Shown here piece after piece: positions 8,811 through 16,220 of a DNA stretch of 64,000 bases. Source of the stretch: Streptomyces sp. NBC_00239 (lineage in GTDB: Bacteria; Actinomycetota; Actinomycetes; Streptomycetales; Streptomycetaceae); NCBI RefSeq assembly GCF_036194065.1, contig NZ_CP108095.1, positions 1,178,001 to 1,242,000 on the forward strand, in the 5' to 3' direction. Numbering within the stretch: position 1 is the first letter of the stretch; every line of letters begins with the position of its first letter. The translations under genes and the position numbers were made by a program. The notes under the pieces are model-generated. The model saw nothing but the letters and a program-made list of their open reading frames with translations. It was not told where the DNA came from and did no database searches.

Positions 8811-9275
8811 ATGGGAGACACGAGATGGCTCGACGAGAGCGAGATGCGGGCCTGGAAGGCGTTCCTGGCGGCCGGGGCCCTGCTGAACCGGCGCCTCGAC
8901 CAGCAGCTCCGCGAAGACTCGGGCCTCTCGCACGCCCAGTACGAGATCCTGGTCCGGCTCTCCGCGGTCCCCGACGGGGAGCTGCGCATGACCGAGCTCG
9001 CCGATGCGCTGATCAACTCGAAGAGCGGCCTGACCTACCAGGTCGGCCAGCTGGAGAAGGGGGGCCTGGTGCGCCGCCGCAGCTGCCCCTCCGACGTACG
9101 GGGCGTCTACGCGGTCCTCACCGAGGCGGGCCGGGAGCTGCTCGAGCGGGCCGCCCCGGGCCATGTCGGCACGGTCCGCGAACTGCTCATCGACGTGCTC
9201 ACGCCGGAGCAGCTGACCGCGATCGCCGACGGTCTCGGCGAGGTGACCCGCAGGCTGCGCGCCACCACGGCGTGA
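8811..9275 (+). CDS. MarR-family transcriptional regulator
   Basis: 154 residues from ATG 8811 (GGGTGGG upstream). The winged-helix core is clear: LSHAQYEILVRLSAVPDGELRM, then the recognition region TELADALINSKSGLTYQVGQLEKGGLV and the wing RRRSCPSDVRGVYAVLTEAGR. MarR dimers usually repress a divergent gene and release DNA on binding a phenolic ligand or on oxidation; there is no obvious redox cysteine pair (one Cys in the wing). Its position, and the perfect inverted repeat between it and the dioxygenase, point to control of that operon and of itself. Confidence 0.92.
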   Translation: MGDTRWLDESEMRAWKAFLAAGALLNRRLDQQLREDSGLSHAQYEILVRLSAVPDGELRMTELADALINSKSGLTYQVGQLEKGGLVRRRSCPSDVRGVYAVLTEAGRELLERAAPGHVGTVRELLIDVLTPEQLTAIADGLGEVTRRLRATTA

Positions 9276-9323
9276 CCCCACCGCGGGAAGCGGACCGCCG
9301 GTGACCGGCCCGCCTCCGCGCCG

Positions 9324-9569
9324 TCACCGGCCCTCGCCGCCCAGGGCGAAGAGCAGGTAGAGGAAGAACGCGAAGAGGTGGCCCGCGAAGAGGTACGCGA
9401 ACAGGCGGATCACCAGCCCCCTCGGGAACTTCGCCTCGATGCGCGCCCGCACGCCCGGCGGCTGCGCCTGCGCCCCCTGCGCTCGCTTCGGGGCGTGCGC
9501 CTGAGCTTGGGACGGGGCTTGCGCCTGCTCCTGTTCCTGCACGTGCGTCTGCGTCTGGTCTTCGGGCAT
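9324..9569 (-). CDS. Small single-span membrane protein (DUF6126-like)
   Basis: 81 residues: a Gln/Ala-rich hydrophilic N-terminus (about 1-38), a basic linker RARIEAKFPRG, then one hydrophobic helix (LVIRLFAYLFAGHLFAFFLY). This layout matches small Streptomyces membrane proteins that I associate with DUF6126, often next to XRE-cupin regulators. It starts 39 bases after that gene ends and probably shares its transcript. Function unknown. Confidence 0.7.
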   Translation of the reverse strand: MPEDQTQTHVQEQEQAQAPSQAQAHAPKRAQGAQAQPPGVRARIEAKFPRGLVIRLFAYLFAGHLFAFFLYLLFALGGEGR

Positions 9570-9608
9570 GGCGGATCCCCTCGATGTGGGTGCGGTGGCG
9601 GAGCGGTG

Positions 9609-10256
9609 TCAGCGCCGCGGGGCGCCGCCGCCGAGGCACAGCCCGGCGATCGTGCTCTGCAACAGGGTGTGGACGAAGAGGAGCTCTGCCCCGCCGGCCG
9701 CCACGGCGGCGATCCGGTGCGGGGTGAGCGAGTCGAAGTGGGCGCTGTCCCCGGGCTCCAGCCGGTACTCGGTGTCACCCAGGTGCAGCCGCAGCCCGCC
9801 GGCCAGCACGTAGAGCCACTCCTCGCCCGGATGGACCCGGACCAGCTCGCCCTGGCTGCGGCCGTACGGCACGTGGACCCGCAGCGCCTGCATGCCGCGC
9901 CCGGAGCCGCCGGCCTGCCAGTACGTCCAGCCGTCCGCCTCCCGGGCGCCCGTCCCGCCCGCCCGTACGATGGGATCCGCGGCCGGCGGTGTTTCGCCGA
10001 GCAGCTCGGATACCGTCGTACCGTAGGCGCGGGCGAGGCCCAGGAGCATCGGCAGCGACGGCTGGCGGCGACCGGTCTCCAGGCGCGACAGGTGCGCCGG
10101 GGAGAGCCGGGCCCGGGCGGCCGCGGCCTCCAGGGTCAGGCCGGTGCGCCGGCGCAGGTCCCGCAGCTGCGGGGCCACGGCGGGAAGCTCGTCCGGGCCG
10201 GACTCGGGCTGCGACTCCGGTTCCGGCTCCTGCTGCGACGGGGCGTCGGGGTTCAT
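9609..10256 (-). CDS. XRE-family regulator with C-terminal cupin domain
   Basis: 215 residues from ATG 10256; longer in-frame starts would run through the operator region. After an acidic Gln/Glu/Pro-rich head, residues ~33-88 form the HTH (LRDLRRRTGLTLEAAAARARLSPAHLSRLETGRRQPS). The C-terminal half is a cupin: GELVRVHPGEEWLYVLAGGLRLHLGDTEYRLEPGDSAHFDSLTPHR. This PuuR/SinR-like architecture senses a small molecule in the cupin barrel. The twin palindromes just upstream suggest autoregulation. The small membrane protein downstream is the most likely co-regulated gene. Confidence 0.9.
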   Translation of the reverse strand: MNPDAPSQQEPEPESQPESGPDELPAVAPQLRDLRRRTGLTLEAAAARARLSPAHLSRLETGRRQPSLPMLLGLARAYGTTVSELLGETPPAADPIVRAGGTGAREADGWTYWQAGGSGRGMQALRVHVPYGRSQGELVRVHPGEEWLYVLAGGLRLHLGDTEYRLEPGDSAHFDSLTPHRIAAVAAGGAELLFVHTLLQSTIAGLCLGGGAPRR

Positions 10257-10277
10257 GCCTCCGATTGAGCCAGAGCC

Positions 10278-10313
10278 TTGCCTACCCGGCAAGCTCCCTT
10301 GCCTCTGAGGCAA
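10278..10313 (-). promoter_or_regulatory. Twin TTGCC-N5-GGCAA operators before the XRE-cupin gene
   Basis: Two identical 15-bp dyads, TTGCC-N5-GGCAA at 10278-10292 and 10299-10313, are spaced 21 bp start to start, about two helical turns on the same DNA face. They end 22 bases upstream of the XRE-cupin start. The spacing and symmetry fit cooperative binding of two dimers and make autoregulation the simplest reading. Confidence 0.8.
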
Positions 10314-10395
10314 ATCCCGCATCCCCCTGAGGAAACACCCCCACACACACCCCCGACTCCACGCCCCTCCCCCCTCACCCCGCCCACTCCGCGAT

Positions 10396-10432
10396 TCGAG
10401 CACACATTCGAATCCTTCGTTAGAATGGGGCC
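10396..10432 (+). promoter_or_regulatory. AlkB-like gene promoter: LexA-like dyad and leaderless -10
   Basis: The -10 hexamer TAGAAT at 10421-10426 lies six bases before ATG 10433, so transcription should begin at or next to the start codon, giving a leaderless mRNA; no Shine-Dalgarno site is present. Just upstream, TCGAGC-ACAC-ATTCGA (10396-10411) matches the actinobacterial LexA box TCGAAC-N4-GTTCGA at 10 of 12 fixed positions, with two symmetric changes. LexA control of a DNA-repair gene would make sense but is unproven. Confidence 0.55.
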
Positions 10433-11062
10433 ATGCACGCATCGCTCCAGGGCTCCCTCTTCGACCAGGCCGACGAGATCCGACTCGTCCCGCTGGCCGG
10501 TCTGCGGCGCACCGAGCTGGGCGACGGAGCCTGGTTCGACCTGCTGCCCGGCTGGCTGAGCGGCGCCGACGCGCTGTACGAGGAGCTGGCCGCCGGCGTG
10601 CCCTGGCGGGCCGAGCGCCGGCGGATGTACGAGCGCGAGGTCGACGTACCCCGGCTGCTGGCCTTCTACGGGGACGGCGACCCGCTGCCGCACCCCGCGC
10701 TCGCGCGGGCCCGCGACGACCTGTCGCGGCACTACGCCCGGGAGCTCGGCGAGCCGTTCACGACCGCCGGCCTCTGCTTCTACCGCGACGGGCGCGACAG
10801 CGTGGCCTGGCACGGAGACCGCAACGGCCGCTCCGCGCGCGAGGACACCATGGTCGCGATCCTGTCCGTGGGCGACCCCCGCGACCTGGCCCTGCGCCCG
10901 CGCGGCGGCGGCGCCGCGACCGTGCGGCTGCCGCTGGGGCACGGGGACCTGGTGGTGATGGGCGGGTCGTGCCAGCGCACCTGGGAGCACGCCGTACCGA
11001 AATCGGCGCGCGCCGTGGGGCCGCGGATCAGCGTCCAGTTCCGGACCCGCGGCGTGTCCTGA
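10433..11062 (+). CDS. AlkB-like 2-oxoglutarate/Fe(II) dioxygenase, DNA/RNA dealkylation repair
   Basis: 209 residues. The double-stranded beta-helix motifs are visible: the iron-binding HxD in AWHGDRNGRS (residues ~123-125), the distal His in WEHAVPK, and the 2-oxoglutarate-binding arginines in RISVQFR near the C-terminus. AlkB proteins oxidatively remove alkyl groups such as 1-methyladenine from nucleic acids. The ATG directly follows a -10 hexamer, suggesting leaderless translation. The gene is divergent from the XRE-cupin regulator. Family assignment is firm; nucleic acid versus other substrate is not shown. Confidence 0.9.
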   Translation: MHASLQGSLFDQADEIRLVPLAGLRRTELGDGAWFDLLPGWLSGADALYEELAAGVPWRAERRRMYEREVDVPRLLAFYGDGDPLPHPALARARDDLSRHYARELGEPFTTAGLCFYRDGRDSVAWHGDRNGRSAREDTMVAILSVGDPRDLALRPRGGGAATVRLPLGHGDLVVMGGSCQRTWEHAVPKSARAVGPRISVQFRTRGVS

Positions 11063-11179
11063 CCCCGCCCGGCCCGAGCCCGCCGAAGGCCCGATCGCAA
11101 GAGGTTCCGGCCGGGCATGGCCGCATCGGGCTCCCCTCGGCCACACTGAGGGCAGGGGGGTACGAGAGCGGAGGCCGCC

Positions 11180-11641
11180 GTGAGCACACCGTCCCCGACC
11201 CGCATCGCCGCAGTCCTGTCCGCCGACCACCGCGGGCGCCTGATGGCGATCGCCCGCGAGGTCGCCTTCCAGGACGGCGACCGCATCTTCTCCGAGGGCG
11301 CCCGCGCCGAAGCCTTCTGGATCGTCCGCTCGGGGACGGTCACCCTGGAGATACCCGTGGCCGGCAGCCGCCCCACCGTGATCGAGAGCCTGGGACCCGG
11401 CGAACTGGTCGGCTGGTCCTGGCTGTTCCCGCCGTACGTCTGGCAGTTGAGCGCCGAGGCGATGACCCCGGTGCGGGCCTACGAATTCGACGCGACGAGC
11501 GTGCGGGTGATGATGGACGCGGACCCCGCCTTCGGCTCGGCGTTCGGGCACTGGGTGGGCCGGGTCCTGGCCCAGCGCCTCCATCAGACCAGGACCCGGC
11601 TGCTCGATCTCTACGCCCCGCACCTCGGCCGCGCGGGCTGA
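11180..11641 (+). CDS. Stand-alone cyclic nucleotide-binding-domain protein (Crp-like, no HTH)
   Basis: 153 residues from GTG 11180 with GAGG upstream. The Crp/Fnr beta-roll is recognisable: VAFQDGDRIFSEGARAEAFWIVRSGTVTLE and SLGPGELVGWSWLFPPYVWQLSAEA, followed by a C-helix (RVLAQRLHQTRTRLLDLY). The protein ends there, without the DNA-binding domain of Crp regulators, so it probably acts by protein contact. Tryptophans in GWSWLFPPYVW replace the cAMP-binding RxxS signature, so the ligand, if any, may differ. Confidence 0.85.
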   Translation: MSTPSPTRIAAVLSADHRGRLMAIAREVAFQDGDRIFSEGARAEAFWIVRSGTVTLEIPVAGSRPTVIESLGPGELVGWSWLFPPYVWQLSAEAMTPVRAYEFDATSVRVMMDADPAFGSAFGHWVGRVLAQRLHQTRTRLLDLYAPHLGRAG

Positions 11642-11704
11642 CAGCGCGCTCCGGCCGTACGGGCCGCACCCGCCCGGCCGGGCACCCCGGTCCGGCCGAC
11701 CCCC

Positions 11705-13141
11705 TCACCAGAGCGCGGGCCGCCGGGCCGCCCAGGGCTGCGCCGCCTCCAGCTGGGCGGACAGCGAGATCAGCGTGGCGTCGTCGCCGTACCGGCCGCC
11801 CAGCATGATCCCGACCGGCAGCCCCTCGTCCGTCCAGTGCAGCGGCACGCTGACGGCCGGCTGGCCGGTGGCGTTGTAGAGCGGGGTGTAGGGGGTGAAG
11901 GCGGCCAGGCCCGCGAACTCGGCTCCCGGGTCCTCGTCGTTGCGCAGCCCGCCCACCAGCGCCGGCAGCTGGGCCAGCGTCGGGGTCAGGATGACGTCGT
12001 ACGTGCCGAGCAGCGCGTCGGAGATCATCTCGCCCAGGGCCCGGAAGGCGTACAGGGCGCCGGCGAACGCGGTGGCCCCGATCTTGCCGCCCTCCTCGCG
12101 CAGGTGCCGGGTGAGCGGCATCAGCAGCTTCTCGTCCTCGGGGGCGACGGGCAGGGTGGTGGCCATGACCTCCCAGACCCGGGTGAAGGAGTCGAGGAGC
12201 TGCTCGTCGGCGGGCAGTTCCAGTTCGTCCACCTGGTGTCCGAGTCCGCGCAGGAGCGCCACGGCACCGTCGAAGGCGGCCCGGCACTCGGGGTGCAGCG
12301 CGATCCCGGGCACCGGCGGCTCGGGGAGCGCCACGACCCGCAGCGGCCCCGGCGCGCGCCGGGCGGCCGCCAGGAAGCTCTCCCCCGGCGGCAGTGAGGG
12401 GGCGCCGTACGGGCCGGCGGCGCCGGCGGGTCCGGCCAGCACGTCCAGCAGCGCCGCGGCGTCGGCGACGGTCCGGGCCAGCGGGCCCTGCGTGGACAGG
12501 CCGGTGACGTCGTGGAGCACCGGCCCGGCGGCCACCCGGCCGCGGCTCGGCTTGATCCCGAACAGCCCGCAGACCGAGGCGGGGATGCGGATCGAGCCGC
12601 CGCCGTCGGAGGCGTGGGCGAGCGGCGCGAGACCGCCGGCGACCGCGGCGGCCGCGCCGCCCGAGGAGCCGCCGGCCGACCGGCCGAGGTCCCAGGGCGT
12701 GCGTGCGGGCGGCGCGAGGTTGTTCTCGGTGTAGCAGGGCAGGCCGAACTCGGGGGTGTTGGTCTTGCCCAGCATCACGGTGCCGGCCGCGCGCAGCCGG
12801 GTGACGGTGTGGTCGTCGCGGTCCGGGACGTGGTCGGCGTACGCCTGGGAGCCGAGCGTGCAGCGCACCCCCGCCACGAAGTTGAGGTCCTTCACGGGGA
12901 CCGGCACCCCGTGCAGCGGGCCGGTCTCGCGGCCTTCCCGGCGGGCCGCCAGGACGTCCTCGCCGGCCTGCGCGGCCTGCGCGAGGGCCAGTTCGGGGGT
13001 GACGGTCACGAACGCGCCGAGGGTGGCGTCGTGCCGGTCGATGCGGTGCAGGTAGTGCTCGGCCAGTTCCGTGGGCGACAGCGTGCCCGTGCGGATCGCG
13101 TCGCCTTGTTCCAGTGCCGTCAGATCGTGCAGCTCGGCCAT
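11705..13141 (-). CDS. Amidase signature family enzyme
   Basis: 478 residues from ATG 13141. The Lys-Ser-Ser catalytic triad is intact: Lys84 in VPVKDLN, the GRSAGGSSGG motif at 154-162 supplying the cis-serine, and Ser183 in DGGGSIRIPAS. Length and the GxxAxAxAGGL region fit bacterial amidases that hydrolyse amide bonds of small molecules, peptides or nitrile-derived amides; no GatBC partners are near, so it is not a tRNA amidotransferase. Specificity is unknown. It converges with the cyclic nucleotide-binding gene. Confidence 0.92.
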   Translation of the reverse strand: MAELHDLTALEQGDAIRTGTLSPTELAEHYLHRIDRHDATLGAFVTVTPELALAQAAQAGEDVLAARREGRETGPLHGVPVPVKDLNFVAGVRCTLGSQAYADHVPDRDDHTVTRLRAAGTVMLGKTNTPEFGLPCYTENNLAPPARTPWDLGRSAGGSSGGAAAAVAGGLAPLAHASDGGGSIRIPASVCGLFGIKPSRGRVAAGPVLHDVTGLSTQGPLARTVADAAALLDVLAGPAGAAGPYGAPSLPPGESFLAAARRAPGPLRVVALPEPPVPGIALHPECRAAFDGAVALLRGLGHQVDELELPADEQLLDSFTRVWEVMATTLPVAPEDEKLLMPLTRHLREEGGKIGATAFAGALYAFRALGEMISDALLGTYDVILTPTLAQLPALVGGLRNDEDPGAEFAGLAAFTPYTPLYNATGQPAVSVPLHWTDEGLPVGIMLGGRYGDDATLISLSAQLEAAQPWAARRPALW

Positions 13142-13440
13142 GCGTGCCAGCCCTCTCCCTCGCCCGGTGCGTGCCGCCGATCCTTGCAGTACCACCGGGT
13201 AACCACCAGGGGACGGACGGCCGTTGAGCCGGGCGGGATCGGGCCGGACGCGTCGGGCGGGGCGCTCTTCGGACGATTCGCTTCCGGATCGCAGCACAGG
13301 TCAGAGCCTCCCCGGTGCCACGATCTGCACCTATGGGGTCACCATGAGTGACGCGAATTGGCGTGCGGCGCGTGCGGCGCACCTCCGGGTGGGCAAGACT
13401 GCCGTCCGATAACCGAAATCCACCCTCGGGAGTGTTCGAC

Positions 13441-13869
13441 ATGCGGTTCATCGCACGGAGTCTCGGCATTGCGGCAACCACCCTCGCCCTCACCGCGGTC
13501 AGCGGCACGGCGGGCGCCGCACCCACCGGACCGGCGAGCCTCTACGCACCCTCCGCGCTGGTCCTCACCGTGTCCGAGGGGACACCGGAGGACGGCGGTG
13601 CGGTGTTGCGGGCGGTGACGCTCACCTGCGCCCCCACGGCCGCCGGCACGCATCCCGACCCGGCCGGCGCCTGCGCCGAACTCCTGGCGACCGGCGCCCG
13701 GTTGGACACGGTCACGGAAGGCGGCGCAGCGGGTCCCTGTACCCGCGAGTGGGACCCGGTGACGGTGACGGCCGACGGGGTGTGGCAGGGCCTGCGGTTC
13801 AGCTACGCGCACACGTTCGGGAACCCGTGCACGCGGGACAACGGGAGCGGGACGGTCTTCGACTTCTGA
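13441..13869 (+). CDS. Secreted subtilisin-inhibitor-like (SSI) protease inhibitor, predicted P1 Arg
   Basis: 142 residues: a signal peptide (MRFIARSLGI to TAGA|AP), then the SSI fold starting SLYAPSALVLTVSEG. Four cysteines (63, 78, 100, 130) match the two SSI disulfides. Aligning CTREWDPVTVTADGVWQG with the classic reactive loop places the scissile P1 at Arg102, instead of the Met of S. albogriseolus SSI, so trypsin-like proteases should be preferred targets. These dimeric inhibitors are abundant extracellular proteins that restrain endogenous secreted proteases. The gene has its own strong terminator. Confidence 0.93.
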   Translation: MRFIARSLGIAATTLALTAVSGTAGAAPTGPASLYAPSALVLTVSEGTPEDGGAVLRAVTLTCAPTAAGTHPDPAGACAELLATGARLDTVTEGGAAGPCTREWDPVTVTADGVWQGLRFSYAHTFGNPCTRDNGSGTVFDF

Positions 13870-13892
13870 CCGAGTCCACCGGAGGAGGGGAC

Positions 13893-13924
13893 GGGCCGGC
13901 CGGGTGCGCGCACCCGGCCGGCCC
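13893..13924 (+). terminator. Perfect palindromic terminator after the SSI gene
   Basis: A 32-base perfect palindrome (16-bp arms meeting at GCGC) 24 bases past the inhibitor stop codon. It separates the inhibitor from the chitinase promoter. Confidence 0.8.
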
Positions 13925-13933
13925 GCACACATG

Positions 13934-13975
13934 CTTGGTCTAGACCTTGACAGGTCCAGACCATTTGGGTTCAGT
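13934..13975 (+). promoter_or_regulatory. Chitinase promoter with two DasR-type dre sites around a consensus -35
   Basis: TGGTCTAGACCT (13936-13947) and AGGTCCAGACCA (13952-13963) are two copies of the chitinase direct repeat and match the core of the DasR responsive element (TGGTCTAGACCA). They flank a perfect TTGACA -35 box at 13947-13952; a weak -10 (TTCAGT) lies 17 bases further at 13970. DasR binding here would block polymerase directly and be relieved by glucosamine-6-phosphate, as known for Streptomyces chitinase genes. Confidence 0.85.
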
Positions 13976-14029
13976 GGCGGTACGCCCGTCGGCTCCGACG
14001 GCAACTCCCCCCACCCAAGGAGCAGTTCC

Positions 14030-14941
14030 GTGATACGTGCGCTACGCCGCCGCACCCTGGCCCTGTTGACCACCGCCGCCACCGCGGGCGCGCTCGCCCT
14101 CGCCCTCCCCGCCTCCCCCGCGGCCGCGGCGAACTGCGCGAGCCCGTGGGCCACCGGATCCGTCTACACGGGCGGCGCGACCGTCTCGCACGCCGGCCAC
14201 AACTGGCAGGCGAAGTGGTGGACCCAGGGCGAGACCCCCGGCACCACCGGACAGTGGGGCGTCTGGGCCGACCAGGGCGGCTGCGGCGGCACCACGCCCG
14301 ACCCGGACCCCGGGCAGCCGTCCGGATTCGTGGTCACCGAGGCCCAGTTCCAGCAGATGTTCCCGAACCGCAGCTCCTTCTACACGTACAACGGGCTGAC
14401 CGCCGCACTGTCCGCGTACCCCGGTTTCGCCCGCACCGGCAGCGACACCGTCAAGCGCCGGGAAGCCGCCGCCTTCCTCGCCAACGTCGCGCACGAGACC
14501 GGCGGGCTGGTGCACGTCGTCGAGCAGAACACCGCCAACTACCCGCACTACTGCGACGCGACGCAGCCCTACGGCTGCCCCGCCGGCCGGTCGGCGTACT
14601 ACGGCCGCGGCCCCATCCAGCTCAGCTGGAACTTCAACTACAAGGCGGCGGGCGACGCCCTCGGCATCAACCTGCTCGCCGACCCCTACCTCGTGGAGCG
14701 GGACGCGGCCGTCGCCTGGAAGACCGCGCTCTGGTACTGGAACACGCAGAACGGACCCGGCACGATGACCGCCCACGCGGCCATGACCAACGGATCCGGC
14801 TTCGGCGAGACGATCCGCTCCATCAACGGCGCCCTGGAGTGCAACGGCGGCAACCCCGCCCAGGTGCAGAGCCGCATCGACAGCTACCGGCGCTACACCC
14901 AGGTCCTCGGCGTGGACCCGGGCGCCAACCTCGCCTGCTGA
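14030..14941 (+). CDS. Secreted GH19 chitinase with N-terminal chitin-binding domain
   Basis: 303 residues from GTG 14030 (AAGGAGC eight bases upstream). After a signal peptide, residues ~36-85 are a CBM5/12 chitin-binding domain (CASPWATGSVYTGGATVSHA, WQAKWWTQGETPG, WGVWADQGGC). A DPDPGQP linker leads to the GH19 domain, with catalytic Glu156 in ANVAHETGGL, Glu165 in VVEQNT, and the YYGRGPIQLSWNFNY signature. GH19 enzymes invert the anomeric configuration while cutting chitin, as the Streptomyces ChiC/ChiF enzymes do. The operator pair upstream ties expression to aminosugar sensing. Confidence 0.95.
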   Translation: MIRALRRRTLALLTTAATAGALALALPASPAAAANCASPWATGSVYTGGATVSHAGHNWQAKWWTQGETPGTTGQWGVWADQGGCGGTTPDPDPGQPSGFVVTEAQFQQMFPNRSSFYTYNGLTAALSAYPGFARTGSDTVKRREAAAFLANVAHETGGLVHVVEQNTANYPHYCDATQPYGCPAGRSAYYGRGPIQLSWNFNYKAAGDALGINLLADPYLVERDAAVAWKTALWYWNTQNGPGTMTAHAAMTNGSGFGETIRSINGALECNGGNPAQVQSRIDSYRRYTQVLGVDPGANLAC

Positions 14942-14967
14942 CCCCCGGGGCCGACACGGAGGGACGC

Positions 14968-15007
14968 GGGCTCCGGCGCCGTGGCGACGCGCCCGGCACC
15001 GGAGCCC
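14968..15007. terminator. Bidirectional hairpin terminator between chitinase and aldo/keto reductase
   Basis: Arms 14968-14980 and 14995-15007 pair over 13 bp with one mismatch and a 14-base loop. The hairpin lies midway between two convergent genes and can serve both. Confidence 0.7.
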
Positions 15008-15032
15008 GTACCCCGTTACCCCGTACGCCGGG

Positions 15033-15974
15033 TCAGCGCGGGCAGGCCGCCTCGATCTCGTCGAGCAGCTCCGCGTCGAGGACGAGGTCCCCGACGGCCG
15101 CGTTGGCGCGGACCTGCTCCGGCGAGGTGGCGCCGGAGATCACCGAGGAGCAGCCCGGCTGTGCGGTCAGCCAGCCGATGGCGAGTTCGAGCATGGAGCG
15201 CCCGCTCTTCTCCGCGACGCCGGCCAGCGCCTCGACGCGGTCGATGCGCTCCGCGATGTAGTCCTGCTCGTCCGCGAGGCGCGAGGTGGCCGGCACCGGG
15301 GCGCCGCGGCGCACCTTGCCGGTCAGCAGGCCGTTGGCGAGCGGGTAGTAGGGCAGCACGCCGACGCCGTAGTTGCGGGCGGCGGGCAGGACTTCGGCCT
15401 CGGCGCCGCGGTCCAGCAGCGACCACTCGTTCTGCGAGGAGACGAAGGGCACCGAGCCGGTCTCGCGGGCCGTGTGGGCGGCCTCGGCGAGCTGCCAGCC
15501 GGTGAAGTTGGAGTGGCCGATGTAGCGGACCTTGCCCTCGGCGACCAGCTCGGACAGGGCCGCCAGGGTCTCGGACAGCGGGGTGGCCGGGTCGTAGCTG
15601 TGCAGCTGGAGGAGGTCGATGCGGTCGGTGTCCAGTCGGCGCAGCGAGGCCTCGACGGCGCGGCGTATGTACGCGCGGCCGCCCAGCGCGCCCGCGGCCG
15701 GGCCGTATCCCATGTCGGCCGAGTCGTAGCCGAACTTGGTGGCGAGCACGACCTCGTCGCGGCGGCCCTTGAGGGCCTGGCCGAGGTGTTCCTCGGAGCG
15801 TCCGCGCGGGGTGCCGTAGATGTCGGCGCCGTCGAAGAAGGTGACGCCCGCGTCGATCGCCGCGTCGACGACCTCCTGGGTGGCGCGGGCGTCGAGGAGC
15901 CAGCCGAAGTTGTTGCAGCCGAGGCCTACGGCGGAAACACGCAGCCCGGAGCTGCCGAGGGGTACGTAACGCAT
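15033..15974 (-). CDS. Aldo/keto reductase
   Basis: 313 residues. The AKR catalytic tetrad is complete: Asp48 and Tyr53 in FFDGADIYG, Lys80 in LATKFG, and His125 in LLQLHSYD. The NADPH-binding C-terminal region (IGWLTAQPGCSSVISGATSPEQVRANAA) is typical. These (beta/alpha)8 enzymes reduce aldehydes and ketones with NADPH; physiological substrate unknown. It is monocistronic and convergent with the chitinase. Confidence 0.93.
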   Translation of the reverse strand: MRYVPLGSSGLRVSAVGLGCNNFGWLLDARATQEVVDAAIDAGVTFFDGADIYGTPRGRSEEHLGQALKGRRDEVVLATKFGYDSADMGYGPAAGALGGRAYIRRAVEASLRRLDTDRIDLLQLHSYDPATPLSETLAALSELVAEGKVRYIGHSNFTGWQLAEAAHTARETGSVPFVSSQNEWSLLDRGAEAEVLPAARNYGVGVLPYYPLANGLLTGKVRRGAPVPATSRLADEQDYIAERIDRVEALAGVAEKSGRSMLELAIGWLTAQPGCSSVISGATSPEQVRANAAVGDLVLDAELLDEIEAACPR

Positions 15975-16220
15975 GGTGGGACGGCTCCCGTTCGTTGTCG
16001 GTGCCCGGTGATCGAAGATCCGTACGGGCCCAGCTTCGCACGGGTGGACGGTGGCCCGGCCGGGTCGCGGTCGAGGACGCGTCCAGGACCGGTGGGGCCG
16101 CCTACGGCCGTCCTGCCGGGGCGACTCCCGCCGTCCCGCAGCGGCGATCCCGCGTCCTGCCGGGCTGGCGGACCGCTGCCTTGCCGGGGTCGCGGACCGC
16201 CGCCGGCTGCCGGCCGCCGG

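Noticed and set aside
11642..11704. Possible terminator between the cyclic nucleotide-binding gene and amidase
   Set aside because: Only short, imperfect pairing can be drawn.
13345..13413. 22-codon ORF (MSDANWRAARAAHLRVGKTAVR) before the SSI gene
   Set aside because: A weak GGGG lies upstream, but it has no regulatory codon run or attenuator hairpin, so it is not called a leader peptide.
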